A stretch of DNA of 59,670 nt, taken from positions 1 to 59,670 of the forward strand of contig JAJDVM010000035.1 in the NCBI GenBank assembly GCA_022826125.1. The letters are read 5' to 3'. Positions 8,869 through 18,458 of this stretch are shown piece by piece. Positions within the stretch are counted from its first letter, which is position 1; each line of letters opens with the position of its first letter. Below the pieces are notes generated by a model. That model did no database searches. It saw only the letters and a list, made by a program, of their open reading frames with translations, and was not told the origin of the DNA. The translations under genes and the position numbers were made by a program. This DNA is from Defluviicoccus sp. (GTDB lineage: Bacteria; Pseudomonadota; Alphaproteobacteria; MPNO01).

Positions 8869-10296
8869 ATGACGGTCGTGACCCGCTTCGCCCCTTCGCC
8901 GACGGGATTTCTCCACATAGGCGGCGCGAGGACGGCGCTGTTCAACTGGCTGTTTGCGCGCCACCACGGCGGCCGCTTCCTGCTGAGGATCGAGGATACC
9001 GACCGCCGCCGTTCCACCGAGGAGGCGGTCTCCGCGATCCTCGATGGCCTCTCTTGGCTCGGGCTCGACTGGGACGATGAGCCGGTGAGCCAGTTCTCGC
9101 GTCGCTCCCGCCATGTCGAGGCGGCGCATCGCCTGCTCGACGAAGGAAAGGCCTATCGCTGTTACGCCACCCAGGAAGAGCTCGCGGAGATGCGCGAGCG
9201 GGCCAAGGCGGAAGGTCGCGGGATGCTCTATGACGGGCGCTGGCGCGACCGCGATCCCGGCGATGCGCCTCCCGGCGTCGAGCCGGTCATCCGCTTCAAG
9301 GCGCCCCGCGAAGGCGAGACCGTCATCGAGGATACCGTGCAAGGTACCGTTCGGGTGGCGAACGGCCAACTCGACGACATGGTGTTGCTGAGGAGCGATG
9401 AAACGCCGACCTACATGCTGGCCGTCGTCGTCGACGATCACGATATGGGGATCACCCACGCGATCCGAGGCGACGATCATCTCAGCAACGCCTTTCGCCA
9501 GACCCAGCTCTTTCGCGCCTTCGGCTGGGAGGCCCCGGCCTATGCTCATATTCCCCTGATCCACGGTGCTGACGGGGCCAGGCTGTCCAAGCGACACGGT
9601 GCGCTGGGGGTCGATGCCTATCGCGATATGGGCATTCTTCCCGATGCGCTGGTGAACGGGTTGCTGCGTCTCGGATGGAGCCACGGGGACGAGGAGATAA
9701 TCGCACGGGACCAGGCAATCGAGTGGTTCGGCCTCGACCGTGTCGGGCGCGGTGCGGCGCGGTTCGACCTCGACAAATTGCTTAGCCTCAACGCGCATTA
9801 CATCCATCGGACTGAGCCGGACGCGCTCGTGGAGATGATCCGTCCGGATCTTGAGCGGGCCGTCGGAACGGACCTCGATCCCGACAAGACCGATCGGCTG
9901 ATACGCGCAATGCCGGAGCTCAAGCCGCGCGCGAACAACCTGGTCGCCCTGGCGGAGAGTGCCGCCTTCTATGTCGCCGAACGGCCCATCGCCATCGACG
10001 CGAAAGCGGCGAAACTGCTCGGAGAGGACGCCCGGTCGGCGCTCGCCGGATTGCTGGACGCGCTCGGAGCGCTCGAGTCCTGGGAACAGGAGGAGATCGA
10101 GCGGGCGATTCGGGGCTTCGCACACGGCCGGGATACCAAGTTGGGAGCCGTTGCACAACCTTTGCGAGCATGTCTTGCCGGCACGACCGTCTCACCCGGG
10201 ATATTCGAGGTCGCCGCCGTTCTCGGGCGGGAGGAGACGCTCGGCCGTATCGAGGACGCCATCGGCGCCGGCGACCGAGAGGCGCGCGACCCGTGA
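8869..10296 (+). CDS. gltX: Glutamyl-tRNA synthetase
   Basis: A 475-residue class I aminoacyl-tRNA synthetase. The start at 8869 has AGAGGA eight bases upstream and gives [19 protein letters not shown], containing the HIGH-type motif. The KMSKS equivalent is [10 protein letters not shown]. The longer frame to 8641 overlaps comEC in antisense and is rejected. Many alphaproteobacteria have two GltX copies, one of which may charge tRNA-Gln for amidation; I cannot tell which copy this is. It is followed after 80 bases by gltA, as in many relatives. Confidence 0.96.
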   Translation: MTVVTRFAPSPTGFLHIGGARTALFNWLFARHHGGRFLLRIEDTDRRRSTEEAVSAILDGLSWLGLDWDDEPVSQFSRRSRHVEAAHRLLDEGKAYRCYATQEELAEMRERAKAEGRGMLYDGRWRDRDPGDAPPGVEPVIRFKAPREGETVIEDTVQGTVRVANGQLDDMVLLRSDETPTYMLAVVVDDHDMGITHAIRGDDHLSNAFRQTQLFRAFGWEAPAYAHIPLIHGADGARLSKRHGALGVDAYRDMGILPDALVNGLLRLGWSHGDEEIIARDQAIEWFGLDRVGRGAARFDLDKLLSLNAHYIHRTEPDALVEMIRPDLERAVGTDLDPDKTDRLIRAMPELKPRANNLVALAESAAFYVAERPIAIDAKAAKLLGEDARSALAGLLDALGALESWEQEEIERAIRGFAHGRDTKLGAVAQPLRACLAGTTVSPGIFEVAAVLGREETLGRIEDAIGAGDREARDP

Positions 10297-10298
10297 AT

Positions 10299-10327
10299 TT
10301 GATCTGAGGGTGCGAAATCCTTAAAGT
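10299..10327 (+). promoter_or_regulatory. Putative gltA promoter
   Basis: TTGATC (10299-10304), a 17-base spacer and TAAAGT (10322-10327) lie about 50 bases before the gltA ATG. Each element matches the consensus at four of six bases. Confidence 0.4.
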
Positions 10328-10376
10328 CCGGCCCCGGCGCGCCGCCGGCATTTCTCGTCAACAGGGGGCTTTGGAG

Positions 10377-11705
10377 ATGGGCAACGACGCGATTCGTGGC
10401 GACACCGCGCCGGAGGACAGCATCACGATTGTCAACAACGCCTCCGGCGACAAGGTCACGTTCCCCATCCTGCAAGGCAGCTGCGGCCCCAGGGTGATCG
10501 ACATCCGCAAGCTCTACGGCGCGACGGATATGTTCACCTACGACCCGGGTTTCACGGCCACCGGGAGTTGCGAATCCAAGATCACTTTCATCGACGGCGA
10601 GGCCGGCATCCTGCTGCATCGCGGCTATCCGATCGAAGAGCTGGCCGCGCACAGCGACTTCATGGAGGTCTGCTACCTCCTGCTCTACGGCGAACTGCCG
10701 ACCGCCGGGCAGAAGGACAAATTCGTGCACGCCATCACCCATCACACGATGGTGCACGAGCAGTTGCACAAGTTCATCGACGGGTTCCGGCGCGACGCGC
10801 ATCCGATGGCCATCATGTGCGGCGTGGTCGGCGCGCTGTCGGCTTTCTATCACGACAGCACCGATATTTCCGATCCTTACCAGCGCATGGTCGCGTCCTA
10901 CCGGATGATCGCCAAGATGCCGACCATCGCCGCCTGGGCATTCAAGTATTCGCTCGGCCAGCCGTTCATCTACCCGCGCAACAACCTGAATTACGCCGAG
11001 AACTTCATCCACATGATGTTCGCGACACCGGCGGAGGATTACGAGATCAGCCCGGTGATCGCCCGGGCGCTCGACCGCATCCTGATACTCCACGCCGATC
11101 ACGAGCAGAACGCCTCGACCTCCACCGTGCGGCTGGCCGGATCGAGCGGCGCCAACCCGTTCGCCTGCATAGCGGCCGGAATCGCAAGCCTGTGGGGCCC
11201 CGCGCACGGCGGCGCCAACGAGGCGGTGCTGAACATGCTCAACGAGATCGGCAGTCCCAACCGGATCGGCGAGTTCGTCGAAAAGGCAAAGAAACCCGAC
11301 GATCCGTTCCGTCTGATGGGTTTCGGGCACCGGGTCTACAAGAATTTCGATCCGCGCGCGCGGCTGATGCGGGAATCCTGCCACGAGGTGCTCAACGAGC
11401 TCGGGGTCGAAAACGAACCGCTGCTCGAGCTGGCGATGGAGCTCGAGCGCATCGCGCTGGAGGACGAATACTTCGTCCAACGCCGGCTCTATCCCAATGT
11501 CGACTTCTATTCGGGCATCATCTTCAAGGCGATCGGCATCCCGGTCAGCATGTTTACCGTGCTGTTCGCCGTAGCCCGGACGGTGGGCTGGGTCGCCCAG
11601 TGGAACGAGATGGTCGAAGACCCGAACCAGAAGATCGGCCGTCCGCGCCAGCTCTACACGGGATACGAGCAGCGCGCCTATGTGCCGCTCGCGGAACGTG
11701 GCTGA
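10377..11705 (+). CDS. gltA: Citrate synthase
   Basis: A 442-residue enzyme that condenses acetyl-CoA with oxaloacetate to start the TCA cycle. I choose the ATG at 10377 because AGGGGG lies eight bases upstream. An in-frame TTG at 10371 would add only two residues. Catalytic regions are intact: [28 protein letters not shown] and [12 protein letters not shown] supply the two histidines and the aspartate. Length and the N-terminal beta domain fit the hexameric, Gram-negative type. It converges on gloA with a 12-base gap and no visible terminator. Confidence 0.97.
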   Translation: MGNDAIRGDTAPEDSITIVNNASGDKVTFPILQGSCGPRVIDIRKLYGATDMFTYDPGFTATGSCESKITFIDGEAGILLHRGYPIEELAAHSDFMEVCYLLLYGELPTAGQKDKFVHAITHHTMVHEQLHKFIDGFRRDAHPMAIMCGVVGALSAFYHDSTDISDPYQRMVASYRMIAKMPTIAAWAFKYSLGQPFIYPRNNLNYAENFIHMMFATPAEDYEISPVIARALDRILILHADHEQNASTSTVRLAGSSGANPFACIAAGIASLWGPAHGGANEAVLNMLNEIGSPNRIGEFVEKAKKPDDPFRLMGFGHRVYKNFDPRARLMRESCHEVLNELGVENEPLLELAMELERIALEDEYFVQRRLYPNVDFYSGIIFKAIGIPVSMFTVLFAVARTVGWVAQWNEMVEDPNQKIGRPRQLYTGYEQRAYVPLAERG

Positions 11706-11717
11706 CGGCAGCGGCTC

Positions 11718-12137
11718 TCAGGATCGCTGGATCAACTCGACCCGGTAGCCGTCCGGGTCCTCGATGAACGCCATGTGGGTCTGGCTGCCGCCAAACTTCA
11801 TCGGGCCCGGTGGCCGCGGGATAGCGACCCCCTCCTTCTCCAGCGCTTCGCACGTCTCGTAGACGTCCGGCACCGCGACCGCGAGATGGCCGAAGGCCGA
11901 GCCCAGGTCGTAGGCGTCTTCCTGGTCCCAGTTGTGGGTCAGCTCGATCACAGTGTTGTCGGTCTCCTCGCCATAGCCGACGAAGGCCAACGTGAAACGG
12001 CCGTCGGGGAATTCGCGCCGCCGCAGGAGATTCATACCGAGGTGGCGGGTGTAGAAGTCGAGCGACTTATCGAGGTCCCTCACCCTGATCATCGTATGCA
12101 GAAAACGATAGCTCGACTTGTCCGCGGCAACGGTCAT
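11718..12137 (-). CDS. gloA: Lactoylglutathione lyase (glyoxalase I)
   Basis: A 139-residue enzyme that isomerises the methylglyoxal-glutathione adduct to S-lactoylglutathione. Metal ligands are visible as His14 (FLHTMIRV), Glu65 (VIELTHNW), His84 (FGHLAVAV) and Glu134 (YRVELIQ). The glutathione-binding region around residue 40 is also typical. The start at 12137 overlaps the last codon of the lpxB remnant as ATGA. The longer frame to 12338 is only lpxB in another frame. It is the last gene of the rpsB-to-gloA run. Confidence 0.95.
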   Translation of the reverse strand: MTVAADKSSYRFLHTMIRVRDLDKSLDFYTRHLGMNLLRRREFPDGRFTLAFVGYGEETDNTVIELTHNWDQEDAYDLGSAFGHLAVAVPDVYETCEALEKEGVAIPRPPGPMKFGGSQTHMAFIEDPDGYRVELIQRS

Positions 12138-12997
12138 CGGAAGGCTCCCTGTTCGATCCTGGCGCCGGACCTCCGGCGCACGACATCCAGTATCACTTCG
12201 GCCGCCCGGACGCTTGGGCTTTTTCCCTGTGGCCGAAGTGCGGCAAGCGCGGTTGCGGCCGCCTCGCGCTGTGTCCGGCGCGCGTCGGCGTCCAGCAAGA
12301 GCCGCAAAGCCGGCTCGGCGAGGCGGTCGCCGGTGCACCTCTCCTGAAAAAACTCGGGGATCGCCGGCCGGTCAAGATCAGGTTGACGATCGTGAAAGTG
12401 GCGGATGCTGATCATACGGCGCATGATCGACACGGTAAGGGGGTTGAGCCTGTAGGCCACGATTATCGGCACCCCAGCGAGCGCGAGGTCGAGCGTTACC
12501 GTGCCGGATGACCGACGAAGGTGCAGTCGAGCCCTTCCGCCTCGCAGTAGGGCGGCTCGAAAGGAAACAGGGCCAGCAGATGGTCGATTCTTGCCGCGAG
12601 TTTGCGTGCTCTTCCCGCGCGCCAGGCCCAGATCGTCGGCGCCAGCGGAGCATCGACGCCTCCCAGGCGGCACCAGACGCCGTTCGCGAATGCCGGTGCG
12701 TTGATCGTTACGACCGCATCGGGAGACAGGCGCCGGATCGCTTCGGCGGTCTCCGACATCCGCCGCATGATGGAGAGCGCCCGGGGCCAGAACTTCCACC
12801 AGCCCCATGACGGACGGTTCCTCGATGGGGAACAGGGTCCGGAGGCCCCGGGAGGTCATGGCCTTGCCACCGATGCCCGCAAAGCGCACATCCTCGCCGG
12901 CTACCGTCCGCAACGCGCTCATCAATCTGCCGCCGATCTCATCGCCGGAGGGTTCGCCGGCGACGAGGAAGATCAGAGGCGAAGTGTCGGCCTGCAT
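12134..12997 (-). pseudogene. lpxB: Decayed lipid-A-disaccharide synthase
   Basis: LpxB joins UDP-diacylglucosamine and lipid X into the lipid A disaccharide. Three blocks align with the family but not in one frame. The N-terminus from 12997 has VAGEPSGDEIGG and IEEPSVMGLVEVL. At about 12784 one extra base in a C-run moves the frame to RALSIMRRMSETAEA, then APTIWAWRAGRARK and LFPFEPPY to FVGHPAR, where TAA follows at once (about 12496). There the sequence jumps to GTVTLDLALAGVPIIVAYR, so about 100 codons holding much of the UDP-sugar site are missing, out of frame. Near 12380-12400 a further +1/-1 pair scrambles what should read HFTIVNLILDRP. The end at 12134 is intact. The total is 288 codons against the usual 380 or so. 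One indel could be a sequencing error; the large deletion cannot. Confidence 0.9.
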
Positions 12998-13232
12998 GGT
13001 TGCGCACTGCGCGTCGTTCGGGTTCTTCGACGACGAAGAGTCCGGCGTCGGCGGACTTGAGAAGCCGGACTCCCTTTCCGGCCTGGCCGAATCGGATCCA
13101 GGCGTCGGGAGGATGGGAAAACGACGCCGGATCGGCCTGATCCTCGAGCCCGATGACATAGGGGTTCCGTCCGGAGTTCCTGCAGGCGGCGATAACCCGT
13201 TCGGGCATGTTGCCCGCGCCGGCACGCCGATC
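12939..13232 (-). pseudogene. lpxI: Internally deleted remnant of UDP-2,3-diacylglucosamine hydrolase LpxI
   Basis: LpxI (DUF1009) makes lipid X in alphaproteobacteria, and its usual place is between lpxA and lpxB. Directly after the lpxA stop, one frame reads AGAGNMPERVIAACRNSGRN, then GLEDQADPASF and PDAWIRFGQAGKGVRLLKS, matching the family N-terminus. It then passes straight into ADAGLFVVEEPE, which resembles the family C-terminus. About 190 middle codons are therefore gone (about 85 left of 270 or so). The normal ATG is also missing: the bases before AGAGN do not give a start in frame. The end overlaps the lpxB start region. I infer loss of function. Confidence 0.8.
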
Positions 13233-14033
13233 CTAGGGGGCATTGCCCGCCGTGGGCTGGCAAATCGCGCGGGTGGTGTCGGCGCGCATGAAAGCCACGA
13301 TGTCCATCACCGCGGCACTGTCGGAGTACATCTCGGCGACGTCCTCGATACGCTCGGACAGAGTGCCCTCTTCCGCGAACAACAAACGATAGGCGGTCCG
13401 CAGCGCTTGTATGTCCGCCCGCGAGAATTCCCGCCGCCGGAGACCCACGATATTGAGCCCGACAAGCCGGGCGCGGTCTCCCGAGGCCGAACCGTAGGGG
13501 ATGACGTCCTGCACCACGGACGACATGGCGCCGACGAAGGAATGCGCGCCGATGCGGCAGAACTGGTGAACCCCGGCGAGACCGCCGAGGATCGCGTAAT
13601 CGTCCACCACGACATGCCCGCCAAGCGAGGCGTTGTTGGCAAGGACGACGTGGTCGCCCACCGTGCAGTCATGGGCCACGTGCGTGCCCGCCATGAACAG
13701 TCCGTTGTCGCCGACCCGGGTCAGCATTCCGCCGCCTTGGGTCCCCGGGGTCATGGTCGCATGTTCGCGGATGACGTTATCGGCGCCTATTTCCAGACGG
13801 GACGGCTCTCCCTTGTATTTGAGATCCTGCGGCGGCATGCCGATGGACGCGAACGGATAGATGGTCGTCCGCGGGCCGATTGTCGTCCGTCCTGCGACGA
13901 CGACATGGGAGATCAGCCCGACACCCTCCTCCAGCACGACATCGGGACCCACGGTGCAGTAAGGGCCGACGACGACGCCTTGCCCCAACCGGGCCCCCGA
14001 TTCGACGATCGCGGTCGCGTGAACCTCGGCCAC
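13233..14033 (-). CDS. lpxA: UDP-N-acetylglucosamine acyltransferase
   Basis: A 266-residue left-handed beta-helix enzyme that adds the first hydroxyacyl chain in lipid A synthesis. Hexapeptide repeats fill residues 1-190. The catalytic His lies in GTHVAHDCTVGD and the second His region is GVHQFCRIGAH. At the position aligned with the E. coli hydrocarbon-ruler Gly173, this protein has Ala (SFVGAMSS against MVGGCSG), which may change the preferred chain length; this rests on recalled E. coli sequence. It begins five bases after fabZ. The frame is intact although lpxI and lpxB downstream are decayed. Confidence 0.95.
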   Translation of the reverse strand: MAEVHATAIVESGARLGQGVVVGPYCTVGPDVVLEEGVGLISHVVVAGRTTIGPRTTIYPFASIGMPPQDLKYKGEPSRLEIGADNVIREHATMTPGTQGGGMLTRVGDNGLFMAGTHVAHDCTVGDHVVLANNASLGGHVVVDDYAILGGLAGVHQFCRIGAHSFVGAMSSVVQDVIPYGSASGDRARLVGLNIVGLRRREFSRADIQALRTAYRLLFAEEGTLSERIEDVAEMYSDSAAVMDIVAFMRADTTRAICQPTAGNAP

Positions 14034-14038
14034 GCGGG

Positions 14039-14512
14039 CTAGCTGTCCCGGATCATTGCGGCGTATTTGGCCTCCGCGACCACGGAGCCGTCGACGACTG
14101 CTCTGCCGCCGAACTTCCAGACATTGCCTCGACGATGGAGCTTTTCTACCTCGACCAGAACGGAATCGCCGGGTACGACCGGTTTGCGGAACCGCGCACC
14201 GTCCACCGACATGAAATAAACCAGCTTGCCCTCCGATTCGGGTCCCAGCGTATGAACGACCAGGACGGCCGCCGTCTGTGCCATCGCTTCGATCAGCAGC
14301 ACGCCCGGCATGACCTTGTCGTTCTGAAAATGGCCCTGAAAATGCGCCTCGTTGATGGAGACGTTCTTGAGCCCGGTCGCCCGCACGTCGGGGACGACCT
14401 CCAGTATGCGGTCGATCATCAGGAACGGATAACGGTGCGGGATCATTTCCATCACCCGCTCGATACCGATGTCGGCGATAGCGGCTTCCGTGCTTACGGT
14501 GTCCATGCCCAA
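14039..14512 (-). CDS. fabZ: 3-hydroxyacyl-ACP dehydratase FabZ
   Basis: A 157-residue hot-dog-fold enzyme that dehydrates 3-hydroxyacyl-ACP in fatty acid elongation. It competes with LpxA and LpxD for the same substrate, which fits its place between them. The catalytic His is in IPHRYPFLMIDR and the Glu in MPGVLLIEAMAQ. An in-frame ATG two codons downstream is an alternative start. Gaps to lpxD and lpxA are three and five bases. Confidence 0.96.
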   Translation of the reverse strand: MGMDTVSTEAAIADIGIERVMEMIPHRYPFLMIDRILEVVPDVRATGLKNVSINEAHFQGHFQNDKVMPGVLLIEAMAQTAAVLVVHTLGPESEGKLVYFMSVDGARFRKPVVPGDSVLVEVEKLHRRGNVWKFGGRAVVDGSVVAEAKYAAMIRDS

Positions 14513-14515
14513 CGG

Positions 14516-15538
14516 TTATTCCCGTTCCGACAGCCGTTTCAGGCTAGCGATGCCGCGAAAAAACTGCTTGATCGGCATCGCGGGTGCCCCCGCGACAGTT
14601 TCTCCGTCGGCGACGTCGCGCATGGCGCCGGACATCGCGGCCACTCTTCCCCTGACGCCAACCTTGATATGTCCGGCAACGCCGCTCTGAGCGGCAAGAA
14701 CGGCGAAATCCCCGAGTTCGGCGCTTCCTGCGACGCCAGCCTGGGCGACGATAATGCAGCCGCGTCCGAGGACGACATTGTGTCCGATCTGGACCAGATT
14801 ATCAATTCTGGTTCCCTGGCCGATAACCGTGTCCGGACCCGCGCCCCGGTCGATCGTGGAATTGGCCCCGACCGCTACATCGTCTTCGATGACGACGCGG
14901 CCGATCTGGGGAATGTCGACATGGATGCCGGACTCGCGTTCGGTCGCGAAACCGAATCCGTCCTCGCCGATCCGGACGCCCGCGAAAAGGCGCACCCGCG
15001 AGCCCACGATGCAGTGGCCGAGACTGCACCCTGCCCCTATGCGCGAATCCTCGCCGATCGAAACACCTTTTCCGATCACGGCTTGAGGACCGATGTGGCA
15101 TCGCGCGCCGATGGAAACGTTCGCCTCGATCACCGCGAAATGGTCGACACGGCAGTCCGGTCCGATCGCGGCCGTCGGATCGATCGCCGCCGTCGGGGCA
15201 ATACCGGGTTCCATCGCTGGAACGGGGTAGAACGCCCGGCTGACGCGGGCGAAAGACAGATACGGCGCTTCCGTGACCAGCAGCGCCATGCCGGGCGGCG
15301 CTTTTCCCGTATCGGACGGTCGGATCAGGCAGGAGCCCGCCGTACTGACGCCGAGGCTGTCGGCGTATCGCCGGTTGTCGAAGAAGCTGACGTCGCGCGG
15401 ACCGGCCGATTGGAGCGGCGCCACGTCGGTCATCTCGCGTCCCGGGTCGGCGTTCGCCCCTAGCGTCGCGTCCGCGAGCTCCGCGACGACGCCGAGAGGA
15501 AATGGACCGGCACGATCGAAGAAACGAGGATCCGCCAT
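14516..15538 (-). CDS. lpxD: UDP-3-O-acylglucosamine N-acyltransferase
   Basis: A 340-residue trimeric acyltransferase that adds the second hydroxyacyl chain of lipid A. An N-terminal uridine-binding domain (about residues 1-100, with [12 protein letters not shown]) precedes a left-handed beta-helix of hexapeptide repeats. The catalytic His is in [13 protein letters not shown] helical C-terminus follows. It starts two bases after skp ends. The frame is intact and the length is standard. Confidence 0.96.
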   Translation of the reverse strand: MADPRFFDRAGPFPLGVVAELADATLGANADPGREMTDVAPLQSAGPRDVSFFDNRRYADSLGVSTAGSCLIRPSDTGKAPPGMALLVTEAPYLSFARVSRAFYPVPAMEPGIAPTAAIDPTAAIGPDCRVDHFAVIEANVSIGARCHIGPQAVIGKGVSIGEDSRIGAGCSLGHCIVGSRVRLFAGVRIGEDGFGFATERESGIHVDIPQIGRVVIEDDVAVGANSTIDRGAGPDTVIGQGTRIDNLVQIGHNVVLGRGCIIVAQAGVAGSAELGDFAVLAAQSGVAGHIKVGVRGRVAAMSGAMRDVADGETVAGAPAMPIKQFFRGIASLKRLSERE

Positions 15539-15540
15539 AC

Positions 15541-16143
15541 TCAGTTGGTCGACCTCGGCGCCTTGCTTTCCGCTGGCTTAGCCGTCTCCAGCTTGACCGA
15601 TGGCAGGCTCTCGTCGATCCGACGGAGAACCTCGCCGGTGATGTCGAGTTTCTGATCTGCGAGCAAGACAAGGGACTTCGGCAGGACGATATCGAAGTTG
15701 CGTTCCTCCGCGATCTTCGCGGCGGCTACCACCATGGATTTCTGAATGACCCGCATAGCCGCGCCATAGGCGTTGTCGATTCGCCGCTTGCGTTGCTGAA
15801 AGTCGACCTGGGCTTTGCGCGCCATCTCCTCGTAATCGTTCCTTCGCTTGGCGAAGGCCTGGGAAGACAGGATCGCGCGCTGTCGCTGCAGTTCCTGGCT
15901 CGCTTTTCGCAACTCCGTTTCGCGTTTTCGGACGGAGGTCTGGTAATTTTGTCTCAGTTTCTCGATCTGCGGACGCAGACTCCTGGAGGCCTGCGAGTCG
16001 CGCAGAATTTTCTGGACGTCGACGATACCGATCGAGGGCAGTCTGTCTTGTGCCGTCGCGAACGACGACGCTCCGATCGATAGAACGGCGGCTGCGATCC
16101 CCAAAAGGATCGCGGAACGACAGAATGCGTTGTCGGACCGCAT
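15541..16143 (-). CDS. skp: Periplasmic chaperone Skp/OmpH
   Basis: A 200-residue periplasmic holdase for unfolded outer-membrane proteins. A signal peptide (residues 1-31, ending SFATAQD) is followed by [13 protein letters not shown] and a long charged coiled-coil (about residues 55-135), the tentacle region of the trimer. A lysine/proline/serine-rich tail closes it. It lies between bamA and lpxD with gaps of seven and two bases, the standard place. Confidence 0.92.
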   Translation of the reverse strand: MRSDNAFCRSAILLGIAAAVLSIGASSFATAQDRLPSIGIVDVQKILRDSQASRSLRPQIEKLRQNYQTSVRKRETELRKASQELQRQRAILSSQAFAKRRNDYEEMARKAQVDFQQRKRRIDNAYGAAMRVIQKSMVVAAAKIAEERNFDIVLPKSLVLLADQKLDITGEVLRRIDESLPSVKLETAKPAESKAPRSTN

Positions 16144-16150
16144 GACGGCG

Positions 16151-18454
16151 CTAGAACCTGGTACCGAAGGTGAACCGGACGAGCTGCGTTTCGTCGTAAC
16201 TCTCCTTTTGGATCGGCCATCCCAGATCGATGTTCATCGGACCGATCAACGACGCCCATGTCAGACCCAACCCGGCGGACGCCCGCAGGCTCGAGCGATC
16301 CAGAATGCCCGGCGTGCTGTCGTCGGTGATACCGGTGCTTCCATAGTCCAGGAAGGTGCGGGCCCTTATGCCCGCCTCGTTCGGCAGTCCGAGCGGAAAG
16401 GACACCCCGAACGTCCCGGCGTAATACCAGTTCCCGCCCACCGCATCGTCGGTCGCCCGATCGCGCGGACTGGCGCCGGCGGCGGCAAATCCCCTGAGCT
16501 CCCGGGCCCCAAGGGAGAAGCGGTCCAGAATTCGGACGTCCTTGCCGAGCCCTTCCACATAGCCTCCGCCCAGGCCTGCATTGCCGGTGATGTCATCCGT
16601 CACCGGAATGAAGATCGATCCCCTGGCATCGGTCTTGAGGAAGCGCACCGAACCGCCCAACCCCGCGAGTTCGTGCTCCATGCTGGCGATCAGACCCTCC
16701 CGGGGCGAAAATCGGCTATCCCTGGTGTCATATACGATCGTGTGCCCGACGGAGGAGATCATGGAATCCCCTTCCTGTTCGATGATCGCCGCCGCGGCAT
16801 TGGCGGGAACATCCGCGATCTTGTCCCGACGTAACGTGTAGCGCCATCTCTGGGCCAGGTCTTCCGCAAGCGGGTAGCCCGCGCGCAGGGAGAAGCCGAC
16901 GGTTTGCTGGTCGAAGGAGCTCTCCCTTTGATAGTCCCGCGCTGTGGTGAAGACGTCGAAACCGGCGGCGAGCTTCCGGTCGAGGAAATAGGGCTCGGTG
17001 AAGTTCAGCTCGATTTGCTGTTCCCTTTGGGCGATTTGTCCGCGTAGCCTTAAATCCTGACCCCTGCCGATCAGGTTGCGCTCGCGCAGCCCGATTTCCG
17101 CGAGTCCGCCCACCGAGGTCGAATAGCCGGCGCCGAACGTGATCTCTCCCGTCGACCGCTCCTTGACGGTGGTCTCGATCACGGTTTGATCCGGAGCGGA
17201 GCCGGGGGCATTCTTGATTTCCACTTCCTCGAAGAAACCCAAATTGCGCAGGTCGCGCCTCGCGCGACGGATTAAGTCGGTGTTGAACACATCGCCTTCC
17301 ACGAGCCTGAACTCGCGGCGGATCACCTCGTCCTCCGTACGGAGGTTGCCGCGGATGTCGAGTCGCTCGACGAAGACACGCGGTCCTTCCTTGATTTCGA
17401 AGGTGACGTCTATAAGGCGGTTCGCCCGATCCGGTTCGGTCTTCGATTTCACGTCGACGAACGCGTATCCGGCGCGTCCCGCGGCGTCGGTAAGGGCGCT
17501 TACCGTCTCTTCCACGTCCTTGGCGCTGTAAAGATCGCCCTCTTCGATCCCGACTTCCCGCGTCACGGCGGCGAGGTCGAGATCGCGCAACTCGGAAGTG
17601 ACCGCGATCTTGCCGAACCGGTACGTCTTGCCTTCCTCCAGGGTAAAGGTGATGAAGAAAGCGTCCCTGTCGGGCGTCAGTTCCGCGACGGCCGAGACCA
17701 CGCGAAAATCGGCGTAGCCGGAATTCAGATACTTGCGGCGGAGCAATTCCTGGTCGAATGCCAGGCGGTCGGGATCGTAGACGTCGCCGCCGCTGAAAAA
17801 TGCGAAAAACCCGGTTTCCTTGGTCTGGATGACGTCTCTCAACTCCCCGTCGCTGAACCTTGAATTGCCGATGAAGGTAATCCGGCGGACGTCCGTGGGG
17901 CTTCCTTCATGGATCTCGAAGATCAGGTTCACGCGATTCTGGGGCAATTGGACGACCTTGGGAACGACGCGCGCCGCGAAACGGCCGGTGCGGCGATAGA
18001 TTTCGATGATCCGAAGCATGTCGCTCTGCACGCGCGAACGCGTGTACACCACGCGGGGACGCAGAGTGATTTCGTCGCGCAGGATATCGTCTTCGATTCG
18101 AAGATTACCTTCGAACGCGATCCGGTTGATGATCGGGTTCTCGACGATCTTTACCACGACCCGATTTCCGTCCCGCCGCAATACCACATCGGCGAACAAA
18201 CCGGTTTCGAACAAACGCTTGAGGGACTCATCGAGATCGACGTCGGTGACCGGATTGCCGGCCTTGAACGTCAGATATGAGCGGACGGTATCGGCTTCGA
18301 TCCGCTGGACGCCCTCGACCTGGATCTCCCCGATCGGACCGTCCGGGTCCTGGGCGCGCGAACCGTCTATCGCCACCGTGACCAGAAAGATCGCGGCGAG
18401 GGCGCAAATCGACCCGGGAAGCCTTCGAAAGAAATCCAGCACGCCTTGCCTCAA
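16151..18454 (-). CDS. bamA: Outer-membrane protein assembly factor BamA
   Basis: A 767-residue Omp85 protein that inserts beta-barrels in the outer membrane. An N-terminal signal peptide (about residues 1-35) precedes five POTRA domains (to about 425; the first starts IGEIQVEGVQRIEADTV) and a C-terminal 16-strand barrel. The last residue is Phe (VRFTFGTRF), the usual barrel end signal. It starts four bases after rseP. An intact BamA shows that an outer membrane is still made despite the damaged lipid A genes nearby. Confidence 0.96.
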   Translation of the reverse strand: MRQGVLDFFRRLPGSICALAAIFLVTVAIDGSRAQDPDGPIGEIQVEGVQRIEADTVRSYLTFKAGNPVTDVDLDESLKRLFETGLFADVVLRRDGNRVVVKIVENPIINRIAFEGNLRIEDDILRDEITLRPRVVYTRSRVQSDMLRIIEIYRRTGRFAARVVPKVVQLPQNRVNLIFEIHEGSPTDVRRITFIGNSRFSDGELRDVIQTKETGFFAFFSGGDVYDPDRLAFDQELLRRKYLNSGYADFRVVSAVAELTPDRDAFFITFTLEEGKTYRFGKIAVTSELRDLDLAAVTREVGIEEGDLYSAKDVEETVSALTDAAGRAGYAFVDVKSKTEPDRANRLIDVTFEIKEGPRVFVERLDIRGNLRTEDEVIRREFRLVEGDVFNTDLIRRARRDLRNLGFFEEVEIKNAPGSAPDQTVIETTVKERSTGEITFGAGYSTSVGGLAEIGLRERNLIGRGQDLRLRGQIAQREQQIELNFTEPYFLDRKLAAGFDVFTTARDYQRESSFDQQTVGFSLRAGYPLAEDLAQRWRYTLRRDKIADVPANAAAAIIEQEGDSMISSVGHTIVYDTRDSRFSPREGLIASMEHELAGLGGSVRFLKTDARGSIFIPVTDDITGNAGLGGGYVEGLGKDVRILDRFSLGARELRGFAAAGASPRDRATDDAVGGNWYYAGTFGVSFPLGLPNEAGIRARTFLDYGSTGITDDSTPGILDRSSLRASAGLGLTWASLIGPMNIDLGWPIQKESYDETQLVRFTFGTRF

Positions 18455-18458
18455 GCTG

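Noticed and set aside
12134..13243. Programmed frameshifting to make a full LpxB
   Set aside because: The frame changes occur at several places and about 100 codons of conserved sequence are absent. No slippery site with a following structure would restore the protein.
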